A DNA stretch of 64,000 nt, from NCBI RefSeq assembly GCF_002897375.1, contig NZ_BFAG01000009.1, forward strand, positions 1 to 64,000, in the 5' to 3' direction. This DNA comes from Deinococcus aerius (GTDB lineage: Bacteria > Deinococcota > Deinococci > Deinococcales > Deinococcaceae). The position numbers and the translations under genes were made by a program. Position 1 is the first letter of the stretch, and each line of letters starts with the position of its first letter. The notes under the pieces are model-generated. The model saw only the letters and a program-made list of their open reading frames with translations, had not been told where the DNA came from and did not search any database. This document shows, one piece after another, positions 22,693 to 37,907 of this stretch.

Positions 22693-24435
22693 ATGGACCC
22701 CGTCACCATCCTGCTCATCCTGTTCGTCCTCGCCCTGATCCTGTTCGCCACCGAGTGGCTGCCCGTGGACGTGACCGCCCTGCTGCTGCTGGGCTCGCTG
22801 CTCGGCCTGGGGCTGCTGAGCCCCAAGGAGGCCTTCGCGGGCTTCGGGAGCGACACCGCCCTGACGCTCGCGGGCCTGTTCATCCTGACACGGGTGCTGC
22901 TGCGCGCGGGCGTGATCGAGTGGGTGGGCGTGAGCCTCGCCCGGCGGGCCCGCAACGCGGGCGGCATGGTGCGCGGGATGCTGGGGGCCGTGGCGGGGGT
23001 GAGCGCCTTTACCAGCAATACGGCCACGACCGCCGTGTTCCTGCCGGTCGTGACGGGCCTGGCACGGCGGGCGGGGCTGGCCCCCAGCCGGGTCCTCATG
23101 CCGCTGGCGTTCGCCAGCATCCTGGGAGGCACGGTCACGGTGATCGGCACCTCCACCAACCTCGTCGTGTCGGGGGCGCTGCCGACAGCGGGGCTGAGGC
23201 CGCTGGGCTTTTTCGAACTCGCCTGGGTCGGCCTGCCCGTCGCCGCGGTGGGGCTGCTCTACCTCTTCTTCGTCGCCCCCCGCCTGCTCCCCGCGCGGGA
23301 CGCCGCGCTGGAGGAGTCGCTGCGCGCCTACCTCGCGGACCTGACGGTGGCGACGGGCAGTCCCCTCGCCGGGCAGACCCTGCGCGAGACGGGCCTGGGC
23401 CGCGACCACGGCCTCACGGTTGTCGCCGTGCGGCGGGGGGAGGACACGGTGTACGCGCCCGGGCCGGACTTCCGGGTGCAGGAGGGGGACACCCTCGCCG
23501 TGGAGGGGCCGCCCGACCGCATCCTGACCGGCAAGAGCACTCTGGGCGTGTTCAGCAAAAGCGAGCTAAAACTTCAGGTGGAGGGCAGTACCCAGGTGCG
23601 GCTCGTCGAGGCGGTCGTGCTGCCGGGGAGCCCGCTCACCGGGCGCACCCTGCGCGAGTCGCGCTTCCGCGAGCGTTACGGCGTCTCCGTCCTCGCCCTG
23701 CACCGCCGCGCCCGCACCGTCGAGCGCCTGGCGGGCCTGCGGGTTCAGGTCGGCGACGTGCTCATGATCCAGGGCAGCGCCGAGCGGATCGCGGCGCTGG
23801 GCGACTACCTCACCGTGCTGGGTGACCTCACCGAGGAGCAGCGGGACCTGCGGAAGGCGCCGCTCGCCCTGCTGCTCTTCGGCGGCGCGGTGGTGCTGGG
23901 CGGCCTGGGCCTGCTGCCCCTCAGCGTGGCGGTCGTCATCGCCGTGGCCCTGGCGCTCGCCCTGCGCCTCCTCACGCCCGAGGAGGCCTACCGCGCCGTC
24001 GAGTGGCCGGTGATCGTCCTCGTGGCCTGCATGCTCGCCTTCGGCACCGCCTTTCAGGACACCGGGGCGGCCAAGGTCCTCACCGGCGCGATCTCCGGCG
24101 TCCTTCAGCCCCTGGGACCCTACGGCCTGCTCGCCGCCCTGTTCGTGGTGACCGTCGCCCTCACCCAGCCCATGAGCAACCAGGCCGCCGCCCTCGTCAT
24201 GCTGCCCCTCGCCATCGGCACCGCGGGGACGCTGGGCTACGACCCCCGCCCCTTCGTCATCGGCATCACCGTCGCGGCGAGCAACTCCTTCATCACGCCG
24301 CTGGAGCCGTCCTGCATGCTCGTGTACGGGCCGGGCCGCTACCGCTTCCTGGACTTCGTGCGGGTGGGCACCGGCCTGACGCTGGTGACGTTCGTGGTGG
24401 CGATGCTGGTGATTCCGCGGGTGTGGCCGTTTTGA
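22693..24435 (+). CDS. SLC13/DASS-type transporter with two RCK_C domains
   Basis: A 580-residue inner-membrane permease of the DASS (SLC13) superfamily, whose members carry dicarboxylates or sulfate with Na+. The N-terminal helices include the SNTATTAVFLPVV motif, two cytoplasmic TrkA-C/RCK_C repeats span roughly residues 215-375 (LAGQTLRETGLGR; LTGRTLRESRFRER), and the C-terminal half repeats the permease core (QPMSNQAAALVMLP). Start 22693 begins the first helix, and an upstream extension lacks protein-like sequence. Substrate not determined. Confidence 0.9.
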   Translation: MDPVTILLILFVLALILFATEWLPVDVTALLLLGSLLGLGLLSPKEAFAGFGSDTALTLAGLFILTRVLLRAGVIEWVGVSLARRARNAGGMVRGMLGAVAGVSAFTSNTATTAVFLPVVTGLARRAGLAPSRVLMPLAFASILGGTVTVIGTSTNLVVSGALPTAGLRPLGFFELAWVGLPVAAVGLLYLFFVAPRLLPARDAALEESLRAYLADLTVATGSPLAGQTLRETGLGRDHGLTVVAVRRGEDTVYAPGPDFRVQEGDTLAVEGPPDRILTGKSTLGVFSKSELKLQVEGSTQVRLVEAVVLPGSPLTGRTLRESRFRERYGVSVLALHRRARTVERLAGLRVQVGDVLMIQGSAERIAALGDYLTVLGDLTEEQRDLRKAPLALLLFGGAVVLGGLGLLPLSVAVVIAVALALALRLLTPEEAYRAVEWPVIVLVACMLAFGTAFQDTGAAKVLTGAISGVLQPLGPYGLLAALFVVTVALTQPMSNQAAALVMLPLAIGTAGTLGYDPRPFVIGITVAASNSFITPLEPSCMLVYGPGRYRFLDFVRVGTGLTLVTFVVAMLVIPRVWPF

Positions 24436-24728
24436 GCAATGAAGTGGTCAGCCGTCAGCAGGACATGCTTTTGCCGACCGCCAGATAAACACCGCTGAAC
24501 ACCCTCAATCGCCCCCGCACACTTCCCGCACGGAAAGCACGTTCATCGCGTCATTCCCGTCCCTCACCGTCTCGCCTGCTCCGCATCGTGCCACAGCCAT
24601 AGCAGCGCGGCGAAGGGTGGGAACACCGTCTGGCAAGGCGCTCCCGACCGTGCCCCGACCTGGGAACGCGCCTCCCTGGGGTAAGTGGGGCGAGGGAGGG
24701 GGCTGGGGGTGTGGATGGGGTATTGCCT
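24436..24728. other. 293-nt intergenic region with fragment of dispersed repeat
   Basis: No gene was recognised. It contains GGTCAGCCGTCAGCA (24446-24460), a short piece of the repeat family also found at 5646-5748 and 36381-36407. The remainder is GC-rich without clear hairpins or a T-rich terminator. Confidence 0.4.
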
Positions 24729-25295
24729 TCAGGGGGAGGTCAAGGTCTCCATGATGGCTTCCGCAAGGCGCGAGTCGTCATTGTTATTTGGTGTAGTGTC
24801 AGGGTAAATCATGGCGACCGTTCTGTTGCCAAAGAGGTAAGAGCGGGCGACAACATGGACACGTTGCTTACTAGGAAGCTCAACATCGAATAGGGTCCGT
24901 GACATATAGCCATTAGCCACCTTACTAATAGTTGTGGATTCAAGCTTGACGTTGCCCTGCTTGGAGTAACCATTGAGCAGCCCACCGACGAAATTGAACA
25001 GGCTGCTGAGGGTGCGGTCCAACTCAGTATCCAAGTTTGGGGGTGGCTCCGCCGTTCCTGGGATAACGGCTAAGGCGTTATCTCCAAGTTGAGGACCGGT
25101 CACGAGGAATAGGTTTACCCCCGCTGTTGTGTGGGGCGTGACTTTGAGCCCATTGGGTAGGACAATGCTGAACCCAGTTGTACCCAACCGCTGCTTGACC
25201 TTAAGGGGCGGCGTTGGGAAAGTGGTCTGGGCAGTGGCTGGGGCAGAGCAAAGCGTCAACGCGGTCAGGATGGCCCAAGGTTTCAAAAGTTCCAT
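24729..25295 (-). CDS. secreted protein, unknown function
   Basis: A 188-residue exported protein with a signal peptide (LLKPWAILTALTLCSAPATA, cleavage near AQTTF). The mature part is beta-rich (GFSIVLPNGLKVTP, LFLVTGPQLGDNALAVIPG) and ends with a helix. GC content and codon use are visibly lower than in flanking genes, which suggests acquisition or relaxed selection. No family is recognised. It stands alone in a gene-poor stretch. Confidence 0.75.
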   Translation of the reverse strand: MELLKPWAILTALTLCSAPATAQTTFPTPPLKVKQRLGTTGFSIVLPNGLKVTPHTTAGVNLFLVTGPQLGDNALAVIPGTAEPPPNLDTELDRTLSSLFNFVGGLLNGYSKQGNVKLESTTISKVANGYMSRTLFDVELPSKQRVHVVARSYLFGNRTVAMIYPDTTPNNNDDSRLAEAIMETLTSP

Positions 25296-25434
25296 GCTGG
25301 AGCTTACACATCCAGGGGAAGAAGTGGATTGAGGGAAACCTTATGAATAGTGGGGGGTGGATGAATAATCCCCGCTTAAAAGTGGGGCAGGGAGCGCAAG
25401 GTAAACTAGGGTACCAAGACGAATACTTTTGACC

Positions 25435-25584
25435 CTAGATAAACAGCGGTGCGTCCGGGTCGTCGGGGAGGGGGCGGTCCTTGCGGGCGAGCAGGGCGGC
25501 GGTCGTTCCGATGCCGATCACGGCGCCGAGGGCCAGCACGACCAGCGCCCACGTCGTCAGAACATGGCTGCGGTCCGAACTCAT
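25435..25584 (-). CDS. 49-residue single-pass membrane protein
   Basis: MSSDRSHVLTTWALVVLALG begins a 49-residue peptide with one membrane helix (TTWALVVLALGAVIGIGTTA then ALLA) and a charged tail RKDRPLPDDPDAPLFI. The ATG lies 6 nt after TATGCT on the minus strand, the same leaderless arrangement as established genes here, which makes it a likely real gene despite its size. It lies between a secreted protein gene and the MFS gene. Function unknown. Confidence 0.7.
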   Translation of the reverse strand: MSSDRSHVLTTWALVVLALGAVIGIGTTAALLARKDRPLPDDPDAPLFI

Positions 25585-25644
25585 GGGTGCAGCATAACAG
25601 CCGTCACCCCCACGCGTTCCTTACAGGGATTGAGAGGGGGCTCT

Positions 25645-26946
<1,302 letters not shown>

Positions 26947-27045
26947 TCGCCCAGCATAGGCGCGCGGGGCCGCTGGGCTTTTCCCCGTCCCGCCTGCCGG
27001 AACACGGCCAGAATGTGAAAAAACCGCCACCAGGAGCGCGGGGAC

Positions 27046-27075
27046 TTGGCAAATGTGACGCGGGCATGTTACGGT
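27046..27075 (+). promoter_or_regulatory. promoter of the LysM-NlpC/P60 gene
   Basis: TTGGCA (27046-27051), 18-nt spacer, TACGGT (27070-27075). Transcription would start near 27082 and give a 5' UTR of about 100 nt containing CCCGG/CCGGG hairpin sequence. No known riboswitch was recognised in it. Confidence 0.55.
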
Positions 27076-27182
27076 GCCCCTGTTTCAATTTTCTTTGCCC
27101 GGCTCTCATTCCGGGTTAGCCGTGTGTGCCCCTTTCAGGCGGCCCTTTCCGAGTGTCTTTCGCGCCCTGTGAGTCCTCCCCC

Positions 27183-28124
<942 letters not shown>

Positions 28125-28141
28125 CCCCGGCAAGCCCGGCG

Positions 28142-28184
28142 AAAGGACGCGGCGCCTCACGGAATCGTGGGCGCCGCGTCCTTT
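28142..28184. terminator. bidirectional terminator
   Basis: AAAGGACGCGGCGCC (28142-28156) pairs perfectly with GGCGCCGCGTCCTTT (28170-28184), and CACG/CGTG extends the stem inward around GAAT. It lies between convergent genes and is followed by CTTTCTTGC. Confidence 0.85.
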
Positions 28185-28199
28185 CTTGCATTCAGGGCG

Positions 28200-28427
28200 T
28201 CAGCCCGCGTCGTCGGCCACGTCCTCGTTGTCCAGCAGGTGCCGGTACTCCTCCAGGTGCTCGCCCTCGCCGAGTTCCCGGGCGATCTTCTCGATGGCGA
28301 GCCGGACCACCTCGCTCTTGCTGATCAGGCGCTCGGGGCTGGAGAGTTCGTAGGCGGTGCGCGTCAGCAGGGCGTCCTGTTCCTCGCTGATAACAACTTG
28401 GAGGCGTTTGCGTTCCTTCTTCGGCAT
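28200..28427 (-). CDS. ribbon-helix-helix (CopG-like) protein
   Basis: A 75-residue DNA-binding candidate. The pattern of a short beta strand (KRLQVVISEEQDALL) and two helices (ISKSEVVRLAIEKIARELG) matches CopG/Arc-type proteins. A charged C-terminal tail follows. Start 28427 was chosen because GAGAGG lies 8 nt upstream and the frame before it is not conserved-looking. No toxin gene is adjacent, so an antitoxin role is not supported. It may be a stand-alone regulator. Confidence 0.8.
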   Translation of the reverse strand: MPKKERKRLQVVISEEQDALLTRTAYELSSPERLISKSEVVRLAIEKIARELGEGEHLEEYRHLLDNEDVADDAG

Positions 28428-28718
28428 CCCCTGTATCCTCTCTGGCGGCGGGCTTTCCTGACGCGGCACGGGTTGATCTGCCGGGCAGCGTAGCACGCCT
28501 CGTGAGTGCCCTCAACATGATTCGCCTTCCCCTCCCGTGAGGATGAGGTGGCCAGCACTTTACAGGGGACACATCCTGCTGCTGCTGCGGGGCCGTAAGG
28601 TCGGCGTAGACGTGGGGTGAGCAACATGTGTAACATGCACTCGGCTGCCCCCGGGTGAGCCCGAACAACGCCGCTTTCAAGGCGCCGCCCCCGGCGCTCC
28701 CAACCCGAAAGGACCACC

Positions 28719-30002
<1,284 letters not shown>

Positions 30003-30012
30003 GCAGAAAGAG

Positions 30013-30051
30013 AGAACGTGCCCGCCTCCATTGCTGGGGCGGGCGCGTTCT
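30013..30051 (+). terminator. murA terminator hairpin
   Basis: A 14-bp stem with one G-U pair: AGAACGTGCCCGCC (30013-30026) with GGCGGGCGCGTTCT (30038-30051), followed by TGTGAGG rather than a T run. Confidence 0.6.
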
Positions 30052-30064
30052 TGTGAGGGATGGG

Positions 30065-30307
30065 ATGAATCTGGAAGAAGCTTTAAAGGCGGTCCACGAC
30101 CGGCAAACCTTTCTCGCGTTTGTGGACGCCCTACTGACAGCAGCGGTGCGGGATGGGGGGGACAGTGAGATCAACCCCCGCACGGCAACGTTTTTGGAGG
30201 CTGCGCTGGCTGCTACTGCCGACTACGAAGGAGGAGTTGACTTCCTGGAGCAGCCATCATGGAAGGGCTTCGCTACCTTCCTGCATCTGGGCCTGATCTA
30301 CGAGTGA
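30065..30307 (+). CDS. small protein, DUF7660-like
   Basis: An 80-residue soluble protein starting MNLEEALKAVHDRQTFLAFV with a GAGGGATGGG ribosome site. The pattern of an N-terminal helix, then TATFLEAALAATADYEGG and WKGFATFLHLGLIYE resembles DUF7660-type small proteins that accompany accessory or immunity genes. Its codon use is less GC-rich than its neighbours. It ends 4 nt before the convergent aldo/keto reductase. Function unknown. Confidence 0.72.
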   Translation: MNLEEALKAVHDRQTFLAFVDALLTAAVRDGGDSEINPRTATFLEAALAATADYEGGVDFLEQPSWKGFATFLHLGLIYE

Positions 30308-30311
30308 TCCC

Positions 30312-31193
30312 CTAAACTTCCCCGCCCCACCCTTGCCCGTGTTCCGCCCAGGCCGCTTCAATCTGCCTCAGCAACTCAGCGGGCAGCGGCCCTTTCTCCA
30401 CGACGGCCACGTTCCGCTCCAGGTTCTCCACCCTCGCCGTGCCCACGATGGCGCTGCTCACTCCTGGGGCAAAGGCCGAGAAGCGCAGGGCGAACTCGTT
30501 CCAGTCCAGGTCGCCGGGGTCCAGACGCAGCGTCTGCAACCGTTCCCAGTACACCTCCGCGTACTGACCCACCGGGCGCTTGCTGAATTGCCAGGCGGCG
30601 TTGGCGATGGGCCGCTTGGCGATCACGCCCAGTCCCCTTGCCGCCGCCCCGGGCAGGACGTGGTGCAGGCTCCACTGGTCGGTGAGGTTCACACTCGTCT
30701 GAATACTGCCAAAACGGCCCGACTCCGCGGCCCACGCCAGCGCCTCGTTCTCGCCGCTGTAGGCCGCGACCCGGATCAGGCCCGCATCCCGTGCCCGGTC
30801 GAGTTCGGCGAGCAGGTCGTCCCGCCGTAGGGTGTCGGGTGGGCAGGAATGCAGGTGGAAGATGTCGATGCGGTCCGTCCGCATCACCCGCAGGGCACGC
30901 TCGATGCCCAGGCGGATGCTGCCGGGCGTCCAGTCCCCCACGCCCTCCACCCCGTAGCCGCCCTTGGTGCTCAGCACGAACTCGTCGCGGCGGCTGGCGA
31001 GGTAACGGCCGACTCGTTCCTCACTCAGGCCGTAGCCGCGCGCCGTGTCGATCAGGGTGATGCCGAGGTCAAGGGCGCGGTGGAGCAGCCGCTCGGCCTC
31101 CGCTTCGGGCAGGGCCTCGGCCCCGACTTGGCCCGCTCCCAGCCCCAGCACGCTGACCCTCAGGCCCGTAGTTCCAAACTCACGTTGCAGCAT
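30312..31193 (-). CDS. aldo/keto reductase
   Basis: A 293-residue NADPH-dependent oxidoreductase of the AKR superfamily. Catalytic Asp/Tyr/Lys/His positions appear in LIDTARGYGLSEERVG (Asp and Tyr), FVLSTKGGYG (Lys) and IDIFHLHSCPP (His). The C-terminal SSAIVGTARVENLERNV binds the cofactor phosphate. The ATG at 31193 begins the conserved LQREFGTTGLRVSVLGLG and sits 7 nt after TATGGT. The promoter overlaps that of the divergent Uma2 gene. Substrate unknown. Confidence 0.92.
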   Translation of the reverse strand: MLQREFGTTGLRVSVLGLGAGQVGAEALPEAEAERLLHRALDLGITLIDTARGYGLSEERVGRYLASRRDEFVLSTKGGYGVEGVGDWTPGSIRLGIERALRVMRTDRIDIFHLHSCPPDTLRRDDLLAELDRARDAGLIRVAAYSGENEALAWAAESGRFGSIQTSVNLTDQWSLHHVLPGAAARGLGVIAKRPIANAAWQFSKRPVGQYAEVYWERLQTLRLDPGDLDWNEFALRFSAFAPGVSSAIVGTARVENLERNVAVVEKGPLPAELLRQIEAAWAEHGQGWGGEV

Positions 31194-31199
31194 GGGGCG

Positions 31200-31206
31200 T
31201 ACCATA
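31200..31206. promoter_or_regulatory. overlapping divergent -10 boxes
   Basis: On the plus strand TACCAT (31200-31205) precedes ATG 31212 by 6 nt. On the minus strand TATGGT (31206-31201) precedes ATG 31193 by 7 nt. The two -10 elements share five base pairs, so the promoters should exclude each other. Confidence 0.6.
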
Positions 31207-31211
31207 CCCCC

Positions 31212-31813
31212 ATGAGTGACCCCGCCTTCAACTTCTGGGAACATGCCCAGGAGATGACGGAAGAAGAATACCTGCGAACCGAGCCGGAGAGCCCGGTCAA
31301 GCGGGAGTTCGTGGACGGGTACGCTTACCCCCTGCACGGGCGGACGTTGGCACAGGCGGGGGCGAGCAGCGGGCACGGGGAAATTGCGCTGAACATTGGG
31401 GCGGCCCTTCTGCCCCAGGCTCGCCGCTCAAACTGCCGAGTCTATGTGGCTGATATGCGTGTGAGCGCCGAGAACCCGACGGGGAGACGGGTGTACTACT
31501 ACCCGGATGTGGTCGGCACGTGTGAACCTATGGAACTTGAGACCACACTCAGCCGCGAACCCTGCCTCCTCGTCGAGGTGCTGAGCCCCAGCACCGGCCA
31601 TGTCGACCGCACCGACAAGCTCTGGGCCTATACCAGCCTTCCCAGCCTTCAGACCTACCTCATCGTGGACGCCTCAAAACGTTTCGTTCGAGTGATTCGG
31701 AGAACGGCGGATGGCTGGGAGGAGACAGAGCTGAGGGACGAGGGCACCGTCCCTATCCCCTGCCTGAACACCGACCTGACGCTCGACGACATCTACGCGG
31801 GTGTCCTCGACCG

Positions 31814-31817
<4 letters not shown>
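31212..31817 (+). CDS. Uma2 family (DUF820) PD-(D/E)XK protein
   Basis: A 201-residue protein of the Uma2/DUF820 family, predicted restriction-like nucleases common in Deinococcus and cyanobacteria. The core KREFVDGYAYPLHG, VYVADMRV, YYYPDVVGTCEP and LLVEVLSPST, then YLIVDAS, corresponds to the PD-(D/E)XK fold with D/E residues in DVV and EVLS. Biological role is not established for the family. Leaderless start at 31212. Its stop overlaps the stop of the convergent ABC gene. Confidence 0.9.
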
Positions 31818-33637
<1,820 letters not shown>

Positions 33638-33731
33638 GGGTCAGAGTACGCCCGGGGCACAAGGGCTGTGAACTGGCCGAACAGCGGGGAGGGGCTCCTG
33701 GAATGCTCCACCACACGATAGGGATACGGAA

Positions 33732-33768
33732 GGGAGCGGCAGGCCCTTGCTCCCGGCCCGCCGCTCCC
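33732..33768. terminator. hairpin downstream of ald
   Basis: GGGAGCGGC (33732-33740) pairs with GCCGCTCCC (33760-33768), 19-nt loop. It lies 14 nt past the ald stop. No T tract follows in the ald direction, so termination is uncertain. Confidence 0.4.
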
Positions 33769-33781
33769 CGAGGTCCTTCGC

Positions 33782-34888
<1,107 letters not shown>

Positions 34889-34944
34889 TGCACACTCCTG
34901 CCGGGCCGCGCGGGAATCCCCCGCCAGCCCCTCGCTGTTGATGT

Positions 34945-35037
34945 GGCGCAATGGTAGCAGGACATGCCCCATCCGCGATTGCCGAGTAGGGGGTGATAAA
35001 CTCGCGTCCGAGCAATCCTGTTGCGCCATTCTGCTAC
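34945..35037. promoter_or_regulatory. candidate Lrp sites in the ald-lrp intergenic region
   Basis: GGCGCAA and GTAGCAG at 34945-34960 recur as their reverse complements TTGCGCC and CTGCTAC at 35021-35037. The second pair overlaps the TACTCT -10 box (35035-35040) of lrp and fits a degenerate Lrp-type 15-mer. Two spaced sites would suit a multimeric Lrp regulator controlling both genes. Confidence 0.5.
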
Positions 35038-35050
35038 TCTTCAGAGGTTC

Positions 35051-35521
<471 letters not shown>

Positions 35522-35553
35522 GGGGGCGGGGTCCCCGCGCTAGGCTGCGGCCC

Positions 35554-36213
<660 letters not shown>

Positions 36214-36380
36214 GTGTGCAGCGCCCAACCCAGGCTTTGATCCCCACCCAGTTCAACGCTCTGGTGCCCCTTCCCCTGTGGCTGCGCCAGGGGTGAGGGG
36301 GCGCCCAACAGGTGAGATCGGCTCATGAGGGCAGCCTCCAGGGCTGGGACGGCGTGGAGATCAAAGCCTGCGCCAACAGC

Positions 36381-36407
36381 TTTTTCTGACGGCTGATCGC
36401 TGATAGC
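36381..36407 (+). repeat. dispersed GACGGCTGATC repeat that supplies a -10 box
   Basis: TTTTTCTGACGGCTGATCGC and the following TGATAGC match the repeat arms at 5646-5748. The end of this copy forms TAGCTT (36404-36409), 6 nt before the ATG at 36416. Confidence 0.6.
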
Positions 36408-36415
36408 TTGACTCC

Positions 36416-37105
36416 ATGCGCCTGCCGCGCCGTCTCCTGCTCCTGGCCGCCCTGGGGGGTGCCGCCGCGTGGTATCTGCAAAACGTCCTCCGTTTCCGCG
36501 ATCCCGTCCGGGTCCCGCTGTCGCAGGCCGGAGCCGTGCTGAGCCCCGCCGACGGCCTCGTCACGTTCGTGCGCCGGATTCAGGACGGGCGGGTGGAGGT
36601 GGAATCGTCCGCCGCTGTGGACATTCCGAATCTCACCGGGATGGAGGTGGGGGAGGGCTGGCTGCTCGGCCTCCTCGTGGGGCCGCTGGACGTTCGTTAC
36701 GTGTACGCGCCGGTAGGTGGGGTGGCGCGAACCGTCCACCTGGGTGGGAGTCAGGGGAGCGCGCCCCTTGCACAAGCTCTGACAACCGCACGCCTCCTGA
36801 CCGGTCGGCCCGCTGGTGTACTCGGGAGGCCGGGGCTGACCGGAAAGGAGCGGCATACCACCATCTTGTCGGGCAAATACGGGGACGCGGGCGTCACCCT
36901 GGTTGGAGGTAGGAGTGGCCTGGGCGCCGTCACCTATGCCCGCCCCGGTGCAGAGGTTCGTGCGGGGCACAAGCTGGCCTTCCTGGAGGGGAGTGGCCTC
37001 GTCCTGCTCACGCTGCCCCTGGCCGCCGTGCCACTGGTCAGCGTGGGGGACCGGGTGACCGGAGCGGAGACGGTGGCGGCGCTCTTCGGCTGGCTCTTCG
37101 GCTGA
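36416..37105 (+). CDS. phosphatidylserine decarboxylase-like protein
   Basis: A 229-residue protein of the Psd family. N-terminal hydrophobic anchor (LLLLAALGGAAAWYL), then SPADGLVTFVRRI, LLVGPLDVRYVYAPVGGVA, and a C-terminal segment AFLEGSGLVLLTLPL. Psd enzymes self-cleave at Gly-Ser in an LGST/GGST motif, and here the Gly-Ser is kept but the context is EGSG. Length is close to short archaeal-type Psd (about 210). Activity is plausible but unproven. Leaderless start 6 nt after TAGCTT. Confidence 0.75.
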   Translation: MRLPRRLLLLAALGGAAAWYLQNVLRFRDPVRVPLSQAGAVLSPADGLVTFVRRIQDGRVEVESSAAVDIPNLTGMEVGEGWLLGLLVGPLDVRYVYAPVGGVARTVHLGGSQGSAPLAQALTTARLLTGRPAGVLGRPGLTGKERHTTILSGKYGDAGVTLVGGRSGLGAVTYARPGAEVRAGHKLAFLEGSGLVLLTLPLAAVPLVSVGDRVTGAETVAALFGWLFG

Positions 37106-37112
37106 GGCGGGG

Positions 37113-37769
37113 CTACCGCAGCAGCGCCACCACCAGTGTCACGACGAGCGCGGCCAGCCCCATGCCGATGCTGCTCGCGGCGCCCGTCGTCTCGCCCTCC
37201 TCGCGGGCGCGGGCGGTGCCGATGCCGTGGGAGACGCTGCCGATGGCGATGCCGCGGGCGAGGGGGTGGCGCACCCCCAGGCGGGTCAGGGCCTGCGGCA
37301 ACACGAGCGCCCCCAGTAGCCCCGACAGCACGGCGAGCGTGGCGGCGAGCGCGGGCGGCGCGCCCGTCAGCCCCGCGAGCTGTACCGCGACCGGGCTCGT
37401 GGCCGTGGCCGTGGTGAGGGACCGCTGCGCCTCGGCGCTCAGGCCCAGCAGCCGGGGCAGCAGGGTGTCCACCCCCACGCCGACCAGCGTGCCCGCCAGG
37501 CCCCCGATCACCATCACCCGCCACTCCCGGACCAGCAGGGCTCGCAGCCGGTACAGCGGCACGGCGAGCGCCACCACCGCCGGGCCGAGCAGGAAGGAGA
37601 TGGGCCGGACCTCCGCCGCGTACCCCTCATATGGCGTCCGCGTCACCAGTAGTATCCCCGCGACGATGACGGTCGCTACCAGCGTCGGATTCGCCAGCGG
37701 ATGCCGCGTCCGCGCCTGCGCCACCACGCCCAGCCCGAAGGCCAGGAGGGTGAGGGCCACCCAGGTCAC
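37113..37769 (-). CDS. lrgB: LrgB family membrane protein
   Basis: A 218-residue polytopic protein of the LrgB/CidB family (holin/antiholin-like or pyruvate/glycolate uptake partners of LrgA). About six helices are visible, with the conserved TTATATSPVAVQLAGLTG and HGIGTARAREEGETTGAASSIGMGLAAL block. The GTG at 37769 has AGGAG upstream. Its partner lrgA lies 138 nt upstream, separated by a strong hairpin that may reduce lrgB expression. Confidence 0.9.
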   Translation of the reverse strand: MTWVALTLLAFGLGVVAQARTRHPLANPTLVATVIVAGILLVTRTPYEGYAAEVRPISFLLGPAVVALAVPLYRLRALLVREWRVMVIGGLAGTLVGVGVDTLLPRLLGLSAEAQRSLTTATATSPVAVQLAGLTGAPPALAATLAVLSGLLGALVLPQALTRLGVRHPLARGIAIGSVSHGIGTARAREEGETTGAASSIGMGLAALVVTLVVALLR

Positions 37770-37787
37770 GGTGCTCCTGCGGGGCGG

Positions 37788-37853
37788 GGAGTGGGACGTG
37801 GGGAGTGGGACGTGGGAAAGGCGGGGGTCGGCGCCTTCAGGCCGACCCCCGCC
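37788..37853 (-). promoter_or_regulatory. hairpin and tandem repeat between lrgA and lrgB
   Basis: A perfect 13-bp stem (GGCGGGGGTCGGC at 37820-37832, GCCGACCCCCGCC at 37841-37853) lies inside the operon. In the minus direction it is followed by TTTCCC. Beside it is a near-perfect tandem of GGGAGTGGGACGTG. It may act as attenuator, processing site or mRNA stabiliser. Confidence 0.5.
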
Positions 37854-37907
37854 TGGCCCCCGGGGAGTTCCTCGCCCCGCATCCACTGACCACTGGCCAC
37901 TCCCCAC

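Noticed and set aside
27083..27182. cyclic-di-AMP riboswitch before the NlpC/P60 gene
   Set aside because: The leader is long enough only for a small structure and shows none of the conserved ydaO bases.
28200..28427. antitoxin of a toxin-antitoxin pair
   Set aside because: The protein looks like a ribbon-helix-helix, but no toxin-like gene is adjacent on either side.
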